Below, in pieces: positions 1-8,349 of a stretch of 64,000 bases of DNA (positions are counted from its first letter, which is position 1; each line of letters begins with the position of its first letter). This stretch comes from Peribacillus frigoritolerans_B (GTDB taxonomy: Bacteria > Bacillota > Bacilli > Bacillales > DSM-1321). The translations under genes were made by a program, and so were the position numbers. Location: the NCBI RefSeq assembly GCF_044762665.1, contig NZ_JBIWES010000006.1, positions 186,001 to 250,000 of the forward strand. Direction: 5' to 3'. A model generated the notes under the pieces. The model did no database searches. It had not been told where the DNA came from and saw only the letters and a program-made list of their open reading frames with translations.

Positions 1-352
1 GCATGATTACGGCATCACACTCAGCTGGCATCTGAGCTCCAGTCATGATTCTAGCCACTTGATTTTTTTGTACAGGAATAGTCGACACCATACCCGCAGC
101 CAACTCTTCCACCACCTCGAACTCGAGAGGGTTATTTATGGAACCTTCAGAAGTATCCTTGGACCTGAGGGCGAATCCATCATATGGGGAGCGGTTAAAA
201 TGCGGAACATCATTTGTAGCTACAATATCTTGAGCCAAAAAACGGTCTTGGCTGTCCTCGAGAGGAATCAGTTCCACTTGTCCTATTAATTTATGCTTCA
301 TCACTTTTTCCACTGCTTCTGCAATGCTGATGGGCGTTCTTCTTTCTACCAT
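1..352 (-). CDS. moeA: Molybdopterin molybdenumtransferase MoeA, 5' part only
   Basis: MoeA inserts molybdate into adenylylated molybdopterin in molybdenum cofactor synthesis. The minus-strand frame starts at the ATG complementary to 350-352, preceded by GGAG, and stays open to the left edge, so about 117 N-terminal residues are visible. It begins MVERRTPISIAEAVEK and contains the family landmarks NRSPYDGFAL (about residue 53; MoeA proteins have an S-x-M/Y-DG-[FY]A signature here), RIMTGAQMPAECDAVIM near the edge, and the LAAG segment before it. The rest of the gene, including the C-terminal domains, lies outside the window. Assignment is firm at family level; a MoeA paralogue cannot be excluded from this fragment. 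Confidence 0.9.
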   Translation of the reverse strand, partial: MVERRTPISIAEAVEKVMKHKLIGQVELIPLEDSQDRFLAQDIVATNDVPHFNRSPYDGFALRSKDTSEGSINNPLEFEVVEELAAGMVSTIPVQKNQVARIMTGAQMPAECDAVIM

Positions 353-414
353 GCTTACAACTCCTGTCCGTTTTCAAATTTCTATATCAAATGTAGCAGA
401 ATTTTTTTGAAAAT

Positions 415-445
415 GAAAAAAATCCTCACCGGTATGGGAGGATTT
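415..445 (-). terminator. Rho-independent terminator downstream of yfkK
   Basis: AATCCTC at 421-427 pairs with GAGGATT at 438-444 and a run of A at 416-422 gives a U tail on the minus strand. It lies just past the yfkK stop and separates it from moeA. Confidence 0.7.
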
Positions 446-450
446 GAATA

Positions 451-675
451 TTACTTATTACGCAGTCTTCCAAGTTCTTCAGCGATCGCTTCCATTTCAC
501 GGACACTGAAATTCGTTTTTTTCATCACCATTGTATAAATATCGTGCAGCTCTTCGTACATTTCGATATCAAAATGAGTTGATTTGATTGCTCCAAAGTT
601 CATCACCTTTAATTTATCCTTGATTGCTTCGATCATAAACTCGACACTTTCGGCTGTGTTTTGCGTTAAATCCAT
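451..675 (-). CDS. yfkK: UPF0435/DUF1128 family protein YfkK
   Basis: A 74-residue protein of the UPF0435 (DUF1128) family, whose B. subtilis member is YfkK; function unknown. It is predicted cytosolic, helical and highly charged, with the recognisable segment MNFGAIKSTHFDIEMYEELH in the middle and a C-terminal helix ending GRLRNK. The ATG at 675 is preceded by AAGGATGAAGG, a good ribosome binding site. In B. subtilis yfkK lies beside yfkJIH; here the neighbours yfkI and yfkH lie divergently on the right, while a yfkJ (low-molecular-weight tyrosine phosphatase) gene is absent from the 230-bp gap. Confidence 0.9.
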   Translation of the reverse strand: MDLTQNTAESVEFMIEAIKDKLKVMNFGAIKSTHFDIEMYEELHDIYTMVMKKTNFSVREMEAIAEELGRLRNK

Positions 676-796
676 TTTCCTTCATCCTTTCATACGTTCC
701 TAAATTATTTTCATCTTTGCATGATTACCGCTGGAAGTCAATGAATATTCGGGTGGGATGCGAAGCTTGACCCCCGATATACTTGGTCATCTTCGC

Positions 797-822
797 GTTT
801 TAAAGTTAGAGAGTTTGGGAAA
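797..822 (+). promoter_or_regulatory. Candidate sigma-B promoter for yfkI-yfkH
   Basis: GTTTTA at 797-802 and GGGAAA at 817-822 are separated by 14 bases, close to the general-stress consensus GTTTAA-N13-15-GGGWAA. The downstream genes correspond to members of the B. subtilis yfkJIH operon, which I recall as sigma-B dependent. A separate TATAAT at 851-856 could serve as a sigma-A -10, but I see no good -35 at the right distance. Confidence 0.45.
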
Positions 823-907
823 AGATAGGAAAAAACTTTTTTAAACATTGTATAATGGAGATAGCTACCATTATCCATCAACTAATATATGACGAGGAGG
901 AGAATAT

Positions 908-1300
908 ATGAGCAACATTCGAGAAGAATATAAGTGTGCCAAGAAAAGTAAATTTATGCAAGCGGTCTTTATTGGGGCGTTAGCTGGGGCGGCAATAAGC
1001 CTTTTTGACAAGCAAACGCGTTATTCTGTATTGGAAAACAGCAAAAGCTGCATGAGTAATATGAAGGAATTCGTGAAGAATCCCAATGGGGTGCTTACAC
1101 AAGTACGTGAAACATCATCCAAGGTCCGTTCCACTGTTGAAAAAATTTCCGAAGATGTATCCTTCATTTCCCAAAAGGTTGAGGAAATGAAAGATATTCC
1201 ATCACAAGTGGCCCAAGTGGTGATGGAGACGAAGGAAGTTTTTGCTGCAGAGGAAGAAGAGCCATCTTCTAGAAATCACGATCAAATTTCCTTAAATTAG
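908..1300 (+). CDS. YtxH-like general-stress protein (YfkI-like)
   Basis: A 130-residue protein with a short N-terminal hydrophobic, glycine/alanine-rich segment (about residues 19-33, AVFIGALAGAAISLFD) followed by a long charged helical region, the layout of the YtxH/YfkI family of small stress proteins. The molecular function is unknown; these are usually membrane-anchored or surface-associated. The ATG follows AGGAGGAG with 6 bases spacing. It precedes a YihY/BrkB gene by 16 bases, as yfkI precedes yfkH in B. subtilis, so the two probably form one transcript. The acidic C-terminus (AAEEEEPSS) and low conservation make the family call by context as much as by sequence. Confidence 0.75.
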   Translation: MSNIREEYKCAKKSKFMQAVFIGALAGAAISLFDKQTRYSVLENSKSCMSNMKEFVKNPNGVLTQVRETSSKVRSTVEKISEDVSFISQKVEEMKDIPSQVAQVVMETKEVFAAEEEEPSSRNHDQISLN

Positions 1301-1316
1301 AAAATGGGGTGGAGGT

Positions 1317-2156
1317 ATGGCCAATAAAAAAGAATGGCTGAAAGGCTCATTCTTCAAGACTTTGGTAAAACGGTTACAGGTCGATGATGTGTCTGGGCTT
1401 GCCGCACAGCTGTCTTATTTCTTCCTACTTTCCCTGTTTCCATTACTTATTTTTTTATTCACTTTATTGGCCTATCTGCCATTTTCACAAGAAGATATAT
1501 TAAATACCGTCCGTACATATGCACCTGACGATTCGATGAACATCATTGAGGCTAACCTATCGGAAGTAATGGAAGCGAATGGGACTTTATTGTCGTTTGG
1601 TGTCATCGGAACGATATGGTCGGCATCGAATGGGATGAATGCAATCATTAAAGCATTTAACCATGCATATGGTGTAAAAGAAAGTCGAACTTTCTTTATT
1701 TCCCGGGGAATGTCGATTCTTCTAACTTTAGCGATGATTTTTGTTTTTATTGTCGTTTTATTGCTGCCGGTATTCGGAAAACAAATCGGAGTGTTCCTAT
1801 TTGCCGAAATTGGACAATCCGATGAGTTTCTTACGATTTGGAACCAAATTCGCTGGGTGATCAGTACGCTTGTATTTTTAATTGTGTTTACCATCCTTTA
1901 TTGGATTGCGCCCAACATTAAGCTGAAGTGTATAACCGTACTGCCTGGTGCAATCTTTGCAACGGCAGGATGGAGTCTCGCTTCTTTTTTGTTTTCATTT
2001 TATGTGGAGAACTTCGCTAATTATTCCGCAACATATGGAAGTCTTGGAGGGATAATCGTATTAATGGTCTGGTTTTATTTATCGGGGCTCATCATCATAC
2101 TGGGCGGGGAAATAAATGCGCTCATAAGTGAAAAGAAAAAGCCAGAATGTGAATGA
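1317..2156 (+). CDS. yfkH: YihY/UPF0761 family inner-membrane protein (YfkH)
   Basis: A 279-residue polytopic membrane protein of the YihY/BrkB family (six predicted membrane segments). N-terminal landmarks are VSGLAAQLSYFFLLSLFPLL (about 25-44); a second conserved stretch is GTIWSASNGMNAIIKAFNHAYGV (about 97-119), and the C-terminus has the typical YGSLGGIIVLMVWFYLSG block and GGEINA. The family was once called ribonuclease BN by error; no enzymatic role is established. It follows the YfkI-like gene in the same order as in B. subtilis. The GGTGGAGG site sits very close to the ATG. Confidence 0.92.
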   Translation: MANKKEWLKGSFFKTLVKRLQVDDVSGLAAQLSYFFLLSLFPLLIFLFTLLAYLPFSQEDILNTVRTYAPDDSMNIIEANLSEVMEANGTLLSFGVIGTIWSASNGMNAIIKAFNHAYGVKESRTFFISRGMSILLTLAMIFVFIVVLLLPVFGKQIGVFLFAEIGQSDEFLTIWNQIRWVISTLVFLIVFTILYWIAPNIKLKCITVLPGAIFATAGWSLASFLFSFYVENFANYSATYGSLGGIIVLMVWFYLSGLIIILGGEINALISEKKKPECE

Positions 2157-2242
2157 ACTTCCTGGAGTTTCCGTAATAGCGGACTATCATGCTGCGGATA
2201 CTATTCAAGAAATGACAACTTTTAAAGAGGAGGAGTTCTTTC

Positions 2243-2341
2243 ATGAGTAAAAAGGATGGCAGCACAAAGCAAAAAGGGAAAAATAAAGGTTCGAACCATA
2301 AAACATCAGGTTCTGCAAACGGTAAGAACGGATATCACTAA
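2243..2341 (+). CDS. Small basic hypothetical protein, 32 aa
   Basis: ATG at 2243 is preceded by AAGAGGAGG at 7-8 bases and the frame runs to TAA at 2339-2341. The 32-residue product is rich in Lys, Gly, Ser and Asn (it begins MSKKDGSTKQKGKNK) with no hydrophobic segment, so it is probably disordered and cytosolic, like many small Bacillus spore or stress proteins. I do not recognise its family. A strong terminator follows within 10 bases, which supports expression as the last gene of the yfkI-yfkH unit or as its own transcript. Confidence 0.6.
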   Translation: MSKKDGSTKQKGKNKGSNHKTSGSANGKNGYH

Positions 2342-2350
2342 ATGAACATA

Positions 2351-2381
2351 AAAAAAGGGAGCCTTGTATGGCTCCTTTTTT
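2351..2381. terminator. Bidirectional terminator between the yfkH unit and the metal ATPase
   Basis: GGAGCC-TTGTAT-GGCTCC flanked by A6 on the left and T6 on the right; it can terminate the rightward small gene and the leftward ATPase gene that ends at 2386. Confidence 0.85.
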
Positions 2382-2385
2382 ATGT

Positions 2386-4305
2386 TTAGTTTCTCAATAG
2401 TCTTAAGCTGTTCAGTATAACGAGGATTGTGCTTCCTTCATGGCCAATGACTCCATATGGTAGGTCAAGGAATTGAAGGAAATTGGATGCTATCAGGATC
2501 ATGATGACAGAAATTGAAAAGATGACGTTTTGTTTGATGATCCGATTCATCTTCTTGGATAATTTGACTGCTTCCGCGATGCGCGGCAGGTCATTCTTCA
2601 TCAGGACGACATCTGCTGTCTCCAAGGCAACATCCGTTCCTTCACCCATCGCAATTCCAACAGAAGCTGTTGCTAGTGCAGGTGCATCATTGATGCCATC
2701 CCCAACCATTGCTACGGTGCCAAAATGTTCTTTCAGCTTTTTCACTTCAGTCACTTTCGTTTCTGGAAGGCATTCGGCAATATATGCATCAATATGGCTC
2801 TCCGAGGCAATCGCTTTAGCCGTTTTTTCACCATCGCCTGTCAGCATGACCGTATGGATGCCCTCATTTCTCAAAGCTTCGATGGCTGTAACGGTTTCTT
2901 CACGCACGACATCTTTCATAGTGAGTATACCGGCAATCCCTTGATTATCTTTTGCATACACGATTGTCTTACCTTGTTCAGCTAATGTCAGCGCAATGCC
3001 ATTTTGGAATCGTTCTGCTTCACTGCGACCGACGAAATCAGCTTTTCCGACTTGCCAAAGCACGCCATTGATGTATGCTTGAACACCATTACCTGAGATA
3101 TCTTCCATATTATCCGGTTTAATGATGTCTCTTTGCAATTTCGTTTTGGCATAACGTACGATTGATGTTGCCAAAGGATGGTTCGAATAATTTTCAACAG
3201 ATGCAATATGAAATAAGAAATCTTCTTCGTTTAAATCATTACGGATAATGACATCTGTTACCTCTGGTTTTCCTTTTGTCAATGTACCGGTTTTATCTAA
3301 AGCAATTGCCTGCAGGTTACCTAGATTCTCAAGATGGATGCCGCCTTTAAATAAAATGCCATGACGAGCACCATTTGAAATGGCAGAAAGTGTAGCTGGC
3401 ATAATAGAGGCCACAAGGGCGCAAGGCGAAGCGACAACGAGCAGGATCATCGCTCTGTAGAATGTCTCGGTCCAGCTCCACTCCAATAGGAAATGGGGTA
3501 CGAACATCATCAAACCGACAACCGTCAATACCACTTTTACATAAGTCCCTTCAAACCGTTCAATGAACAGCTGGGAAGGGGACTTTTCACTTTGTGCGGA
3601 TTGAACGAGAGTGATTATTTTTTGAAATAATGTTTCACTTGCTGGTTTGGTGATTTCCACGGTAATCGTACCACGGAGATTAACCGTTCCAGCAAAAACT
3701 TCATCATCCAATGATTTACTGACTGGTATGGATTCGCCAGTAATGGCCGCTTCATCGATATTGGTACGCCCATCCGTGATTTTTCCATCTGAAGGAACTC
3801 TCTCTCCTGGTTTCACTAAAATCAGATCCCCGATATGAAGCTGGGAAACGGACACGGTTTCCTCATATCCGTTAGTGATGCGCAGTGCTTCTTCAGGCTG
3901 TAAGTCCATAAGTGCCGAAATTTCTTTATGGCTTTTATTCATCGTGTATGTCTCAAGGGCGCCGCTTAAAGCGAAGATGAAAATCAATATGGCACCTTCC
4001 GTCCAGTATCCGATGACCGCAGAACCGATGGCCGCAAAAATCATCAGCATCTCAACATTCAATTCCCGGTCGGCAATCGTATCTTCTATGCCTTCTTTTG
4101 CCTTGGCATATCCGCCAATCAAGAAAGAGGCTAAGTATATGACTATGGAAGCGGACTCCATTCCGTTCTTTGAAAGGGCCCAGCCCAAAACTATTAATAA
4201 ACCGCTGAATAATGCGGCAATAAGTTCTAGATGAGGTTTTGCTTTTTCCAACCAAGTGGTTTTGCATGTAGCCGGTTGGGTTAAATGTTTAGTATCTGTA
4301 GTCAT
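2386..4305 (-). CDS. pfeT: P1B-type metal-transporting ATPase (PfeT/ZosA-like)
   Basis: A heavy-metal P1B ATPase of about 639 residues. Visible motifs: the TGES actuator loop (AAITGESIPVSKS), the SPC metal-site motif in the membrane (VASPCALVASIMPAT), the phosphorylation motif DKTGTLTKGKP, the HP dipeptide (SNHPLA), and GDGINDAPALA in the hinge. The SPC motif without an N-terminal metal-binding CxxC domain matches the P1B-4-like group to which B. subtilis PfeT (YkvW/ZosA, Fe(II) efflux, PerR/Fur controlled) belongs, so Fe(II) export is the best guess; zinc or cobalt are alternatives. I chose the ATG at 4305 because GGGAGG lies 7 bases upstream; an in-frame ATG at 4320 has no such site. A Fur/PerR-like palindrome lies upstream. 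Confidence 0.88.
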   Translation of the reverse strand: MTTDTKHLTQPATCKTTWLEKAKPHLELIAALFSGLLIVLGWALSKNGMESASIVIYLASFLIGGYAKAKEGIEDTIADRELNVEMLMIFAAIGSAVIGYWTEGAILIFIFALSGALETYTMNKSHKEISALMDLQPEEALRITNGYEETVSVSQLHIGDLILVKPGERVPSDGKITDGRTNIDEAAITGESIPVSKSLDDEVFAGTVNLRGTITVEITKPASETLFQKIITLVQSAQSEKSPSQLFIERFEGTYVKVVLTVVGLMMFVPHFLLEWSWTETFYRAMILLVVASPCALVASIMPATLSAISNGARHGILFKGGIHLENLGNLQAIALDKTGTLTKGKPEVTDVIIRNDLNEEDFLFHIASVENYSNHPLATSIVRYAKTKLQRDIIKPDNMEDISGNGVQAYINGVLWQVGKADFVGRSEAERFQNGIALTLAEQGKTIVYAKDNQGIAGILTMKDVVREETVTAIEALRNEGIHTVMLTGDGEKTAKAIASESHIDAYIAECLPETKVTEVKKLKEHFGTVAMVGDGINDAPALATASVGIAMGEGTDVALETADVVLMKNDLPRIAEAVKLSKKMNRIIKQNVIFSISVIMILIASNFLQFLDLPYGVIGHEGSTILVILNSLRLLRN

Positions 4306-4339
4306 AAGATTCCCTCCCACATTCTTCTCTATTTTGTGT

Positions 4340-4360
4340 AAATGATATAGATTATCATTT
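4340..4360 (-). promoter_or_regulatory. Fur/PerR-like operator upstream of the metal ATPase
   Basis: A 21-bp palindrome with perfect 8-bp arms AAATGATA and TATCATTT. Its core TGATATAGATTATCA (4343-4357) differs from the 7-1-7 Fur/PerR box TGATAATnATTATCA at two positions. It is 35 bases upstream of the ATPase start. This fits known PerR/Fur control of pfeT in B. subtilis. Confidence 0.65.
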
Positions 4361-4628
4361 ACTTTATATATAATTGAGAAAGATAATCAACGTCATTTCT
4401 CTGGATAAAATATGAAAGCTGCCACCGTAATTGCGATGACAGCAATGTTTTCAAAGGTTTATTAAGGTGATGTCCCTTTTGTTAATATTATATTACCACA
4501 TATCCTATTCAGAAATAAAGAAGAATGATTCTAATCTAGGAAAAAATATAAAGTATCGAATACAGGCACTCTTGATAAATACCGTTCAAATTGAATAATA
4601 AAAGAAGTAGTCCAGATAATAAACTATA

Positions 4629-5795
4629 TTACATAACTGAAGCAGGCATTTTCTCCTTAAACAAGGCCAATGAAATGAAGACAAGGAAAAGCATGATGCT
4701 GATCATGTAGAAAAAATTCCCGCCTTGTATATGTTCAATGACCAGGCCGCCAAAAAATGGACCGCCAATGCTGCCGAGACTAAAGAAAATACTGCATAAT
4801 AAATTTCCTGCAGGTAATAGGTTTCGAGGCAAAAGATCTGCCATATAACTGATCCCCAGCGAAAAGGTCGAACCAACCATCATTCCGCCAAACATAAAGC
4901 AGATGAATAGACCAATCACTGAATAGGAATAAATCCCTGCAAGCGTGAATATGGCAAACCCTGAAAAAAGGATTGTCAGCAAGGTCTTTCGCCGGCCAAA
5001 ACGGTCACTGATCATCCCCAAGGGAATCTGGGTGAGCAGAGTCCCTGCGGAAAATGCCGGAATGATGATGGAAACGGCGGTTAAATCGATTCCGGAGCGC
5101 AGGGCGAATACAGGAAAATTGCTATTCAATGATGCTTCGAGCACGCCAAATGTGAACGGAAGTAAAAAAGCGACCCAAGCTATGCGGCTCACTTTCGTAA
5201 ACCTTTTGAGTGTGCCCACGAATGATGTGCTTTCGGAATCATCCTGTTCAGGAAGTTCATTTCTAATAAGGAAAACAGCGGACCAAGCCAGAAGGCTAAG
5301 CATGGATGTGATAATGAAAGGCAAAGACTGATTAATCTCGAGAAGCTTCGTCATCAGCGGGCCCACCATGAAGCCAAGACTGAAGAAAAGTCCATAAATG
5401 GCAAGATTCCTTCCGCGCTTCATTTTTGGTGAAATGGCAGTGATCCATGTCTGGGTAGCGAAGTGAAGTGTATGATCGCCGATTCCAATGAAGAAACGCA
5501 GGACGAACCAAAACCAGAATGATTTCCAAACAGGAAATAATGCAAGCGATAGAATGACCGTTATCCCGCCAAATAATATCAATGGCTTATAGCCGTATTT
5601 ACGGAGCGGGGCTTCCATAAAAGGAGAAATCAACAGAATTCCGATATAAAGCGAGGCTGCATGAAACCCGTTCAGGGATGAGCTAATTCCGTCATTTTCA
5701 AAAATGATGGCAATGACCGGCAGAAGCATTCCCTGTGAAAACCCCGATATGCCGACAATTAAGATTAAAACGCTAAAAAGCAATTTATTATTCAT
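4629..5795 (-). CDS. yfkF: MFS transporter (YfkF-like)
   Basis: A 388-residue major facilitator superfamily protein, 12 predicted membrane segments, beginning MNNKLLFSVLILIVG. The loop 2-3 and 8-9 signatures are visible, the second as GMISDRFGRRKTLL (about residue 258). The ATG is preceded by TTAGGAGA at 9 bases. Position between the ATPase and the ChaA exchanger corresponds to yfkF in B. subtilis, a putative multidrug-type exporter of unknown substrate. The neighbours are not functionally linked, so the substrate is open. Confidence 0.85.
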   Translation of the reverse strand: MNNKLLFSVLILIVGISGFSQGMLLPVIAIIFENDGISSSLNGFHAASLYIGILLISPFMEAPLRKYGYKPLILFGGITVILSLALFPVWKSFWFWFVLRFFIGIGDHTLHFATQTWITAISPKMKRGRNLAIYGLFFSLGFMVGPLMTKLLEINQSLPFIITSMLSLLAWSAVFLIRNELPEQDDSESTSFVGTLKRFTKVSRIAWVAFLLPFTFGVLEASLNSNFPVFALRSGIDLTAVSIIIPAFSAGTLLTQIPLGMISDRFGRRKTLLTILFSGFAIFTLAGIYSYSVIGLFICFMFGGMMVGSTFSLGISYMADLLPRNLLPAGNLLCSIFFSLGSIGGPFFGGLVIEHIQGGNFFYMISIMLFLVFISLALFKEKMPASVM

Positions 5796-5987
5796 GAAAT
5801 CAAGTCTCCTAAGAAATGTATACCTTCTTGATGTTACATCTTAGGAAGAGGATTAAGCAATAGAAATTTGGGTAAATATTGACAAGAAAGGAGAAGATGA
5901 TAAAATTTTCCTTTGTCATCGCACAAAGATTTTGTATGATAGTTTTTGTTACATAAAAAGAACTATAGGATTGTGAGGAGAAGTATC

Positions 5988-7043
5988 GTGAATAAAATAT
6001 TTTTTGGGCTTGTCCTGTTAGGCGTCCCCATATCAGTCATCGGGTCATTATTGCACTGGCCGAGTGTGATCATGTTCATCGTATATTGCTTAACCATCGT
6101 CGCGCTAGCAGGCTTCATGGGCCGGGCGACTGAAAGCTTAGCAATCGTCATGGGACCAAGGATTGGCGGTCTTTTGAATGCAACCTTTGGTAATGCAGTG
6201 GAATTGATCATATCCATCTTTTCATTAAAGGCGGGGCTTGTTGGGGTCGTGTTGGCGTCTTTAACTGGTTCCGTTTTAGGAAACTTATTGTTGGTGGCAG
6301 GACTTTCATTCTTTGTCGGAGGGACTAAATACAAACGGCAGAAGTTTAATGTATTCGATGCGAGGCATAATGCCGGTCTATTGATTTTTGCAGTTATTGT
6401 AGCCTTCGTCATACCGGAAGTATTCACACAAGACATGAGTGAATCAAGCACGATGTCGTTAAGTGTAGGAATTTCCATTATATTGATCTTATTATACCTT
6501 GCTGCATTATTCTTTAAATTGGTTACTCACCGCGGGGTATATCAGCATACGGAGAAACCCGCGGAACATGAAGAGGAAGTGCCGGAGTGGAGCAGGAAAA
6601 AGGCAATTATAATACTTGCTGCCGCTACATTGGCCGTTGCGTACGTATCGGAAAAACTTGTCCATACGTTCAGTGAAGTGGGGGAAACCTTCGGATGGTC
6701 TGAGTTATTCATCGGTGTCATTATCGTTGCAATCGTGGGTAACGCGGCAGAGCATGCGTCCGCAGTCATAATGGCCTATAAAAACAAAATGGATGTCGCA
6801 GTGGAGATAGCCGTCGGTTCCACGCTTCAAGTTGCGATGTTCGTAGCTCCTGTACTCGTACTTATTTCGTTAATGTATCCAACGCATATGCCGCTTGTCT
6901 TCACAATGCCAGAACTGATCTCAATGGTTACAGCAGTCTTTCTGATGATCATGATTTCTAATGACGGGGAAACGAACTGGTTTGAAGGCCTTACCTTATT
7001 GGCCGCTTACTTCATTATGGGAATTGGATTTTACTTATTATAA
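5988..7043 (+). CDS. chaA: Calcium/proton exchanger ChaA (YfkE)
   Basis: A 351-residue CaCA-family Ca2+/H+ antiporter. Both alpha repeats are visible: GNAVELIISIFSLK (about residue 76) and GNAAEHASAVIMAYKNKMD (about 246), with the acidic residues that bind cation in this family. I chose the GTG at 5988 because GAGGAGAAG lies 5-6 bases upstream and the resulting length equals that of B. subtilis ChaA; an upstream in-frame TTG at 5946 would add 14 residues without a ribosome binding site. The role is export of Ca2+ (possibly Na+ or K+) in exchange for protons. Confidence 0.93.
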   Translation: MNKIFFGLVLLGVPISVIGSLLHWPSVIMFIVYCLTIVALAGFMGRATESLAIVMGPRIGGLLNATFGNAVELIISIFSLKAGLVGVVLASLTGSVLGNLLLVAGLSFFVGGTKYKRQKFNVFDARHNAGLLIFAVIVAFVIPEVFTQDMSESSTMSLSVGISIILILLYLAALFFKLVTHRGVYQHTEKPAEHEEEVPEWSRKKAIIILAAATLAVAYVSEKLVHTFSEVGETFGWSELFIGVIIVAIVGNAAEHASAVIMAYKNKMDVAVEIAVGSTLQVAMFVAPVLVLISLMYPTHMPLVFTMPELISMVTAVFLMIMISNDGETNWFEGLTLLAAYFIMGIGFYLL

Positions 7044-7050
7044 GAATGCA

Positions 7051-7080
7051 GGCCTTCCGATACGGAAGGTCTTTCTTTTT
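7051..7080 (+). terminator. Terminator after chaA
   Basis: GGCCTTCCGATACGGAAGGTC hairpin (stem CCTTCCG/CGGAAGG) followed by TTTCTTTTT. Confidence 0.85.
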
Positions 7081-7089
7081 ATAAAATAA

Positions 7090-7127
7090 AAATGACTCTG
7101 CTCAGGTTAGATTTAGCAGAGTCATTT
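7090..7127. terminator. Hairpin with 13-bp perfect arms
   Basis: AAATGACTCTGCT (7090-7102) and AGCAGAGTCATTT (7115-7127) are exact inverse complements with a 12-base loop. It lies 10 bases after the chaA terminator and could end a leftward transcript or act as a second terminator. Confidence 0.6.
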
Positions 7128-7503
7128 CTATATTAGTAAATTACCATTCATAAGTTATTCCAAAAATTTTCATCATGCTTTGTAAAAGTTGAGAAAATAT
7201 TCTAGAGTGTCACACCATCCTTTTACATCAGATTTAAGTATTGGCGAATTCGTTTTCTGTCATCCTTTAAAAGGGTTTCATGGATTGTTCGATAAGCATA
7301 CCTCCTAAGGTTTAATAGGTATGAACGATTTCGCCTCCTTTTTATAATGTAAATTAATTATAACCGATTCCAAAAGAAAAGTAAATATTCAGAACTTTAC
7401 AAATTCATTACAAAGTTGAAATCGGAATGAAATGTATAGAATGTTGGCTAAAAACAAAATCTATAAACAAAATGATTGAACCCCTCAAAAGGAGTGCGAC
7501 AGC
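7128..7503. other. Intergenic region without a supported gene
   Basis: About 375 bases between chaA and yfkD. On the minus strand there are two AGGAGG-like sites (complements at about 7301-7308 and 7338-7343) and a TATAAT (complement near 7358-7363), but only very short frames follow (a 10-residue frame from the ATG near 7300). A start-less open frame ending near 7224 reads a basic helix-like peptide (LLKDDRKRIRQYLNLM). It may be a decayed small gene or a leader; I do not call it. Confidence 0.35.
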
Positions 7504-8316
7504 ATGAGAAGAACAATTCTTATTACGATGATTGCCCTAATTGCCTTCATACAGGCGAATGTAAGTTTTGCAGCAGATATACCAGTAGACAAAGCAAGTC
7601 CGAAAAAGGTGAATATCCCTCCTTCCGTATTGAATATTGCAAAGGAGAATACGTACCCGAACCCGACCCAGGATCTTCCGATGCTTCAGCCAAGTACGTT
7701 TGCGAAACAATTGATCGATTCGTCGGATATCAAGATTGAAAATCCAGAACTCATCCATATGTTGAATGAATCGGCAGTTGCAAAGGCGCCGCTTGCTTTT
7801 GGTTACAGGGCGACCATTTACCTTGGCCATTGGGCATTGAATTATGAGTCTTTGGAAACGGCACCAAACTGGGAATACCAAAAAATCAATACGAATTACT
7901 ATGATAATCGCGGCGGTGAAGTTCCATACAAAATCCGTTATGTCCAGGAAAGTCAGAAGGCAGTGAGCGGCGGTCTGACAGCGAAAATCCCTAAGACAGA
8001 GGATGTTCAAAAAATGATGCTGTTAAAAGCCACTGAGAAAACGAATTTGCCATTGGCTTTTGAAACGATCATCGGAGCTGGTACGAAAAAAGATGAAGTA
8101 TACAATGTTGCTTCAAATAGGATTGGTTACTTATCCAGCTATGCTTCCGCCGTAAATGAAAAAGGCAAGGTCACATATGGGGAAGTGTATTTGAACCTAA
8201 AAGGAAATAAAAGAACCATTACGATAAAGAACATCACTTCCCAAGGCATCGGTGCATGGATACCGGTTCAGGACCATGTTTCCTTCAGTTTTACAGTCTC
8301 GCAGCAACCCAGGTAA
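7504..8316 (+). CDS. yfkD: YfkD family exported protein
   Basis: A 270-residue protein with a clear Sec signal peptide (MRRTILITMIALIAFIQ..., cleavage probably after SFA, residue 23). The mature part has no membrane segment; it contains the landmarks PSVLNIAKENTYPNP and YLGHWALNYES and ends as a beta-rich domain. It matches the YfkD family by order and character: in B. subtilis yfkD is followed by yfkAB. Function unknown. AAAGGAG lies 8-10 bases before the ATG. It ends in a strong hairpin shared with the convergent yfkAB. Confidence 0.88.
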   Translation: MRRTILITMIALIAFIQANVSFAADIPVDKASPKKVNIPPSVLNIAKENTYPNPTQDLPMLQPSTFAKQLIDSSDIKIENPELIHMLNESAVAKAPLAFGYRATIYLGHWALNYESLETAPNWEYQKINTNYYDNRGGEVPYKIRYVQESQKAVSGGLTAKIPKTEDVQKMMLLKATEKTNLPLAFETIIGAGTKKDEVYNVASNRIGYLSSYASAVNEKGKVTYGEVYLNLKGNKRTITIKNITSQGIGAWIPVQDHVSFSFTVSQQPR

Positions 8317-8320
8317 ATTG

Positions 8321-8347
8321 AAAAACTCGCCGGATTGGCGAGTTTTT
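8321..8347. terminator. Bidirectional terminator between yfkD and yfkAB
   Basis: AAAAACTCGCC (8321-8331) and GGCGAGTTTTT (8337-8347) form an 11-bp perfect stem with A and T runs on either side, serving both convergent genes. Confidence 0.88.
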
Positions 8348-8349
8348 CT

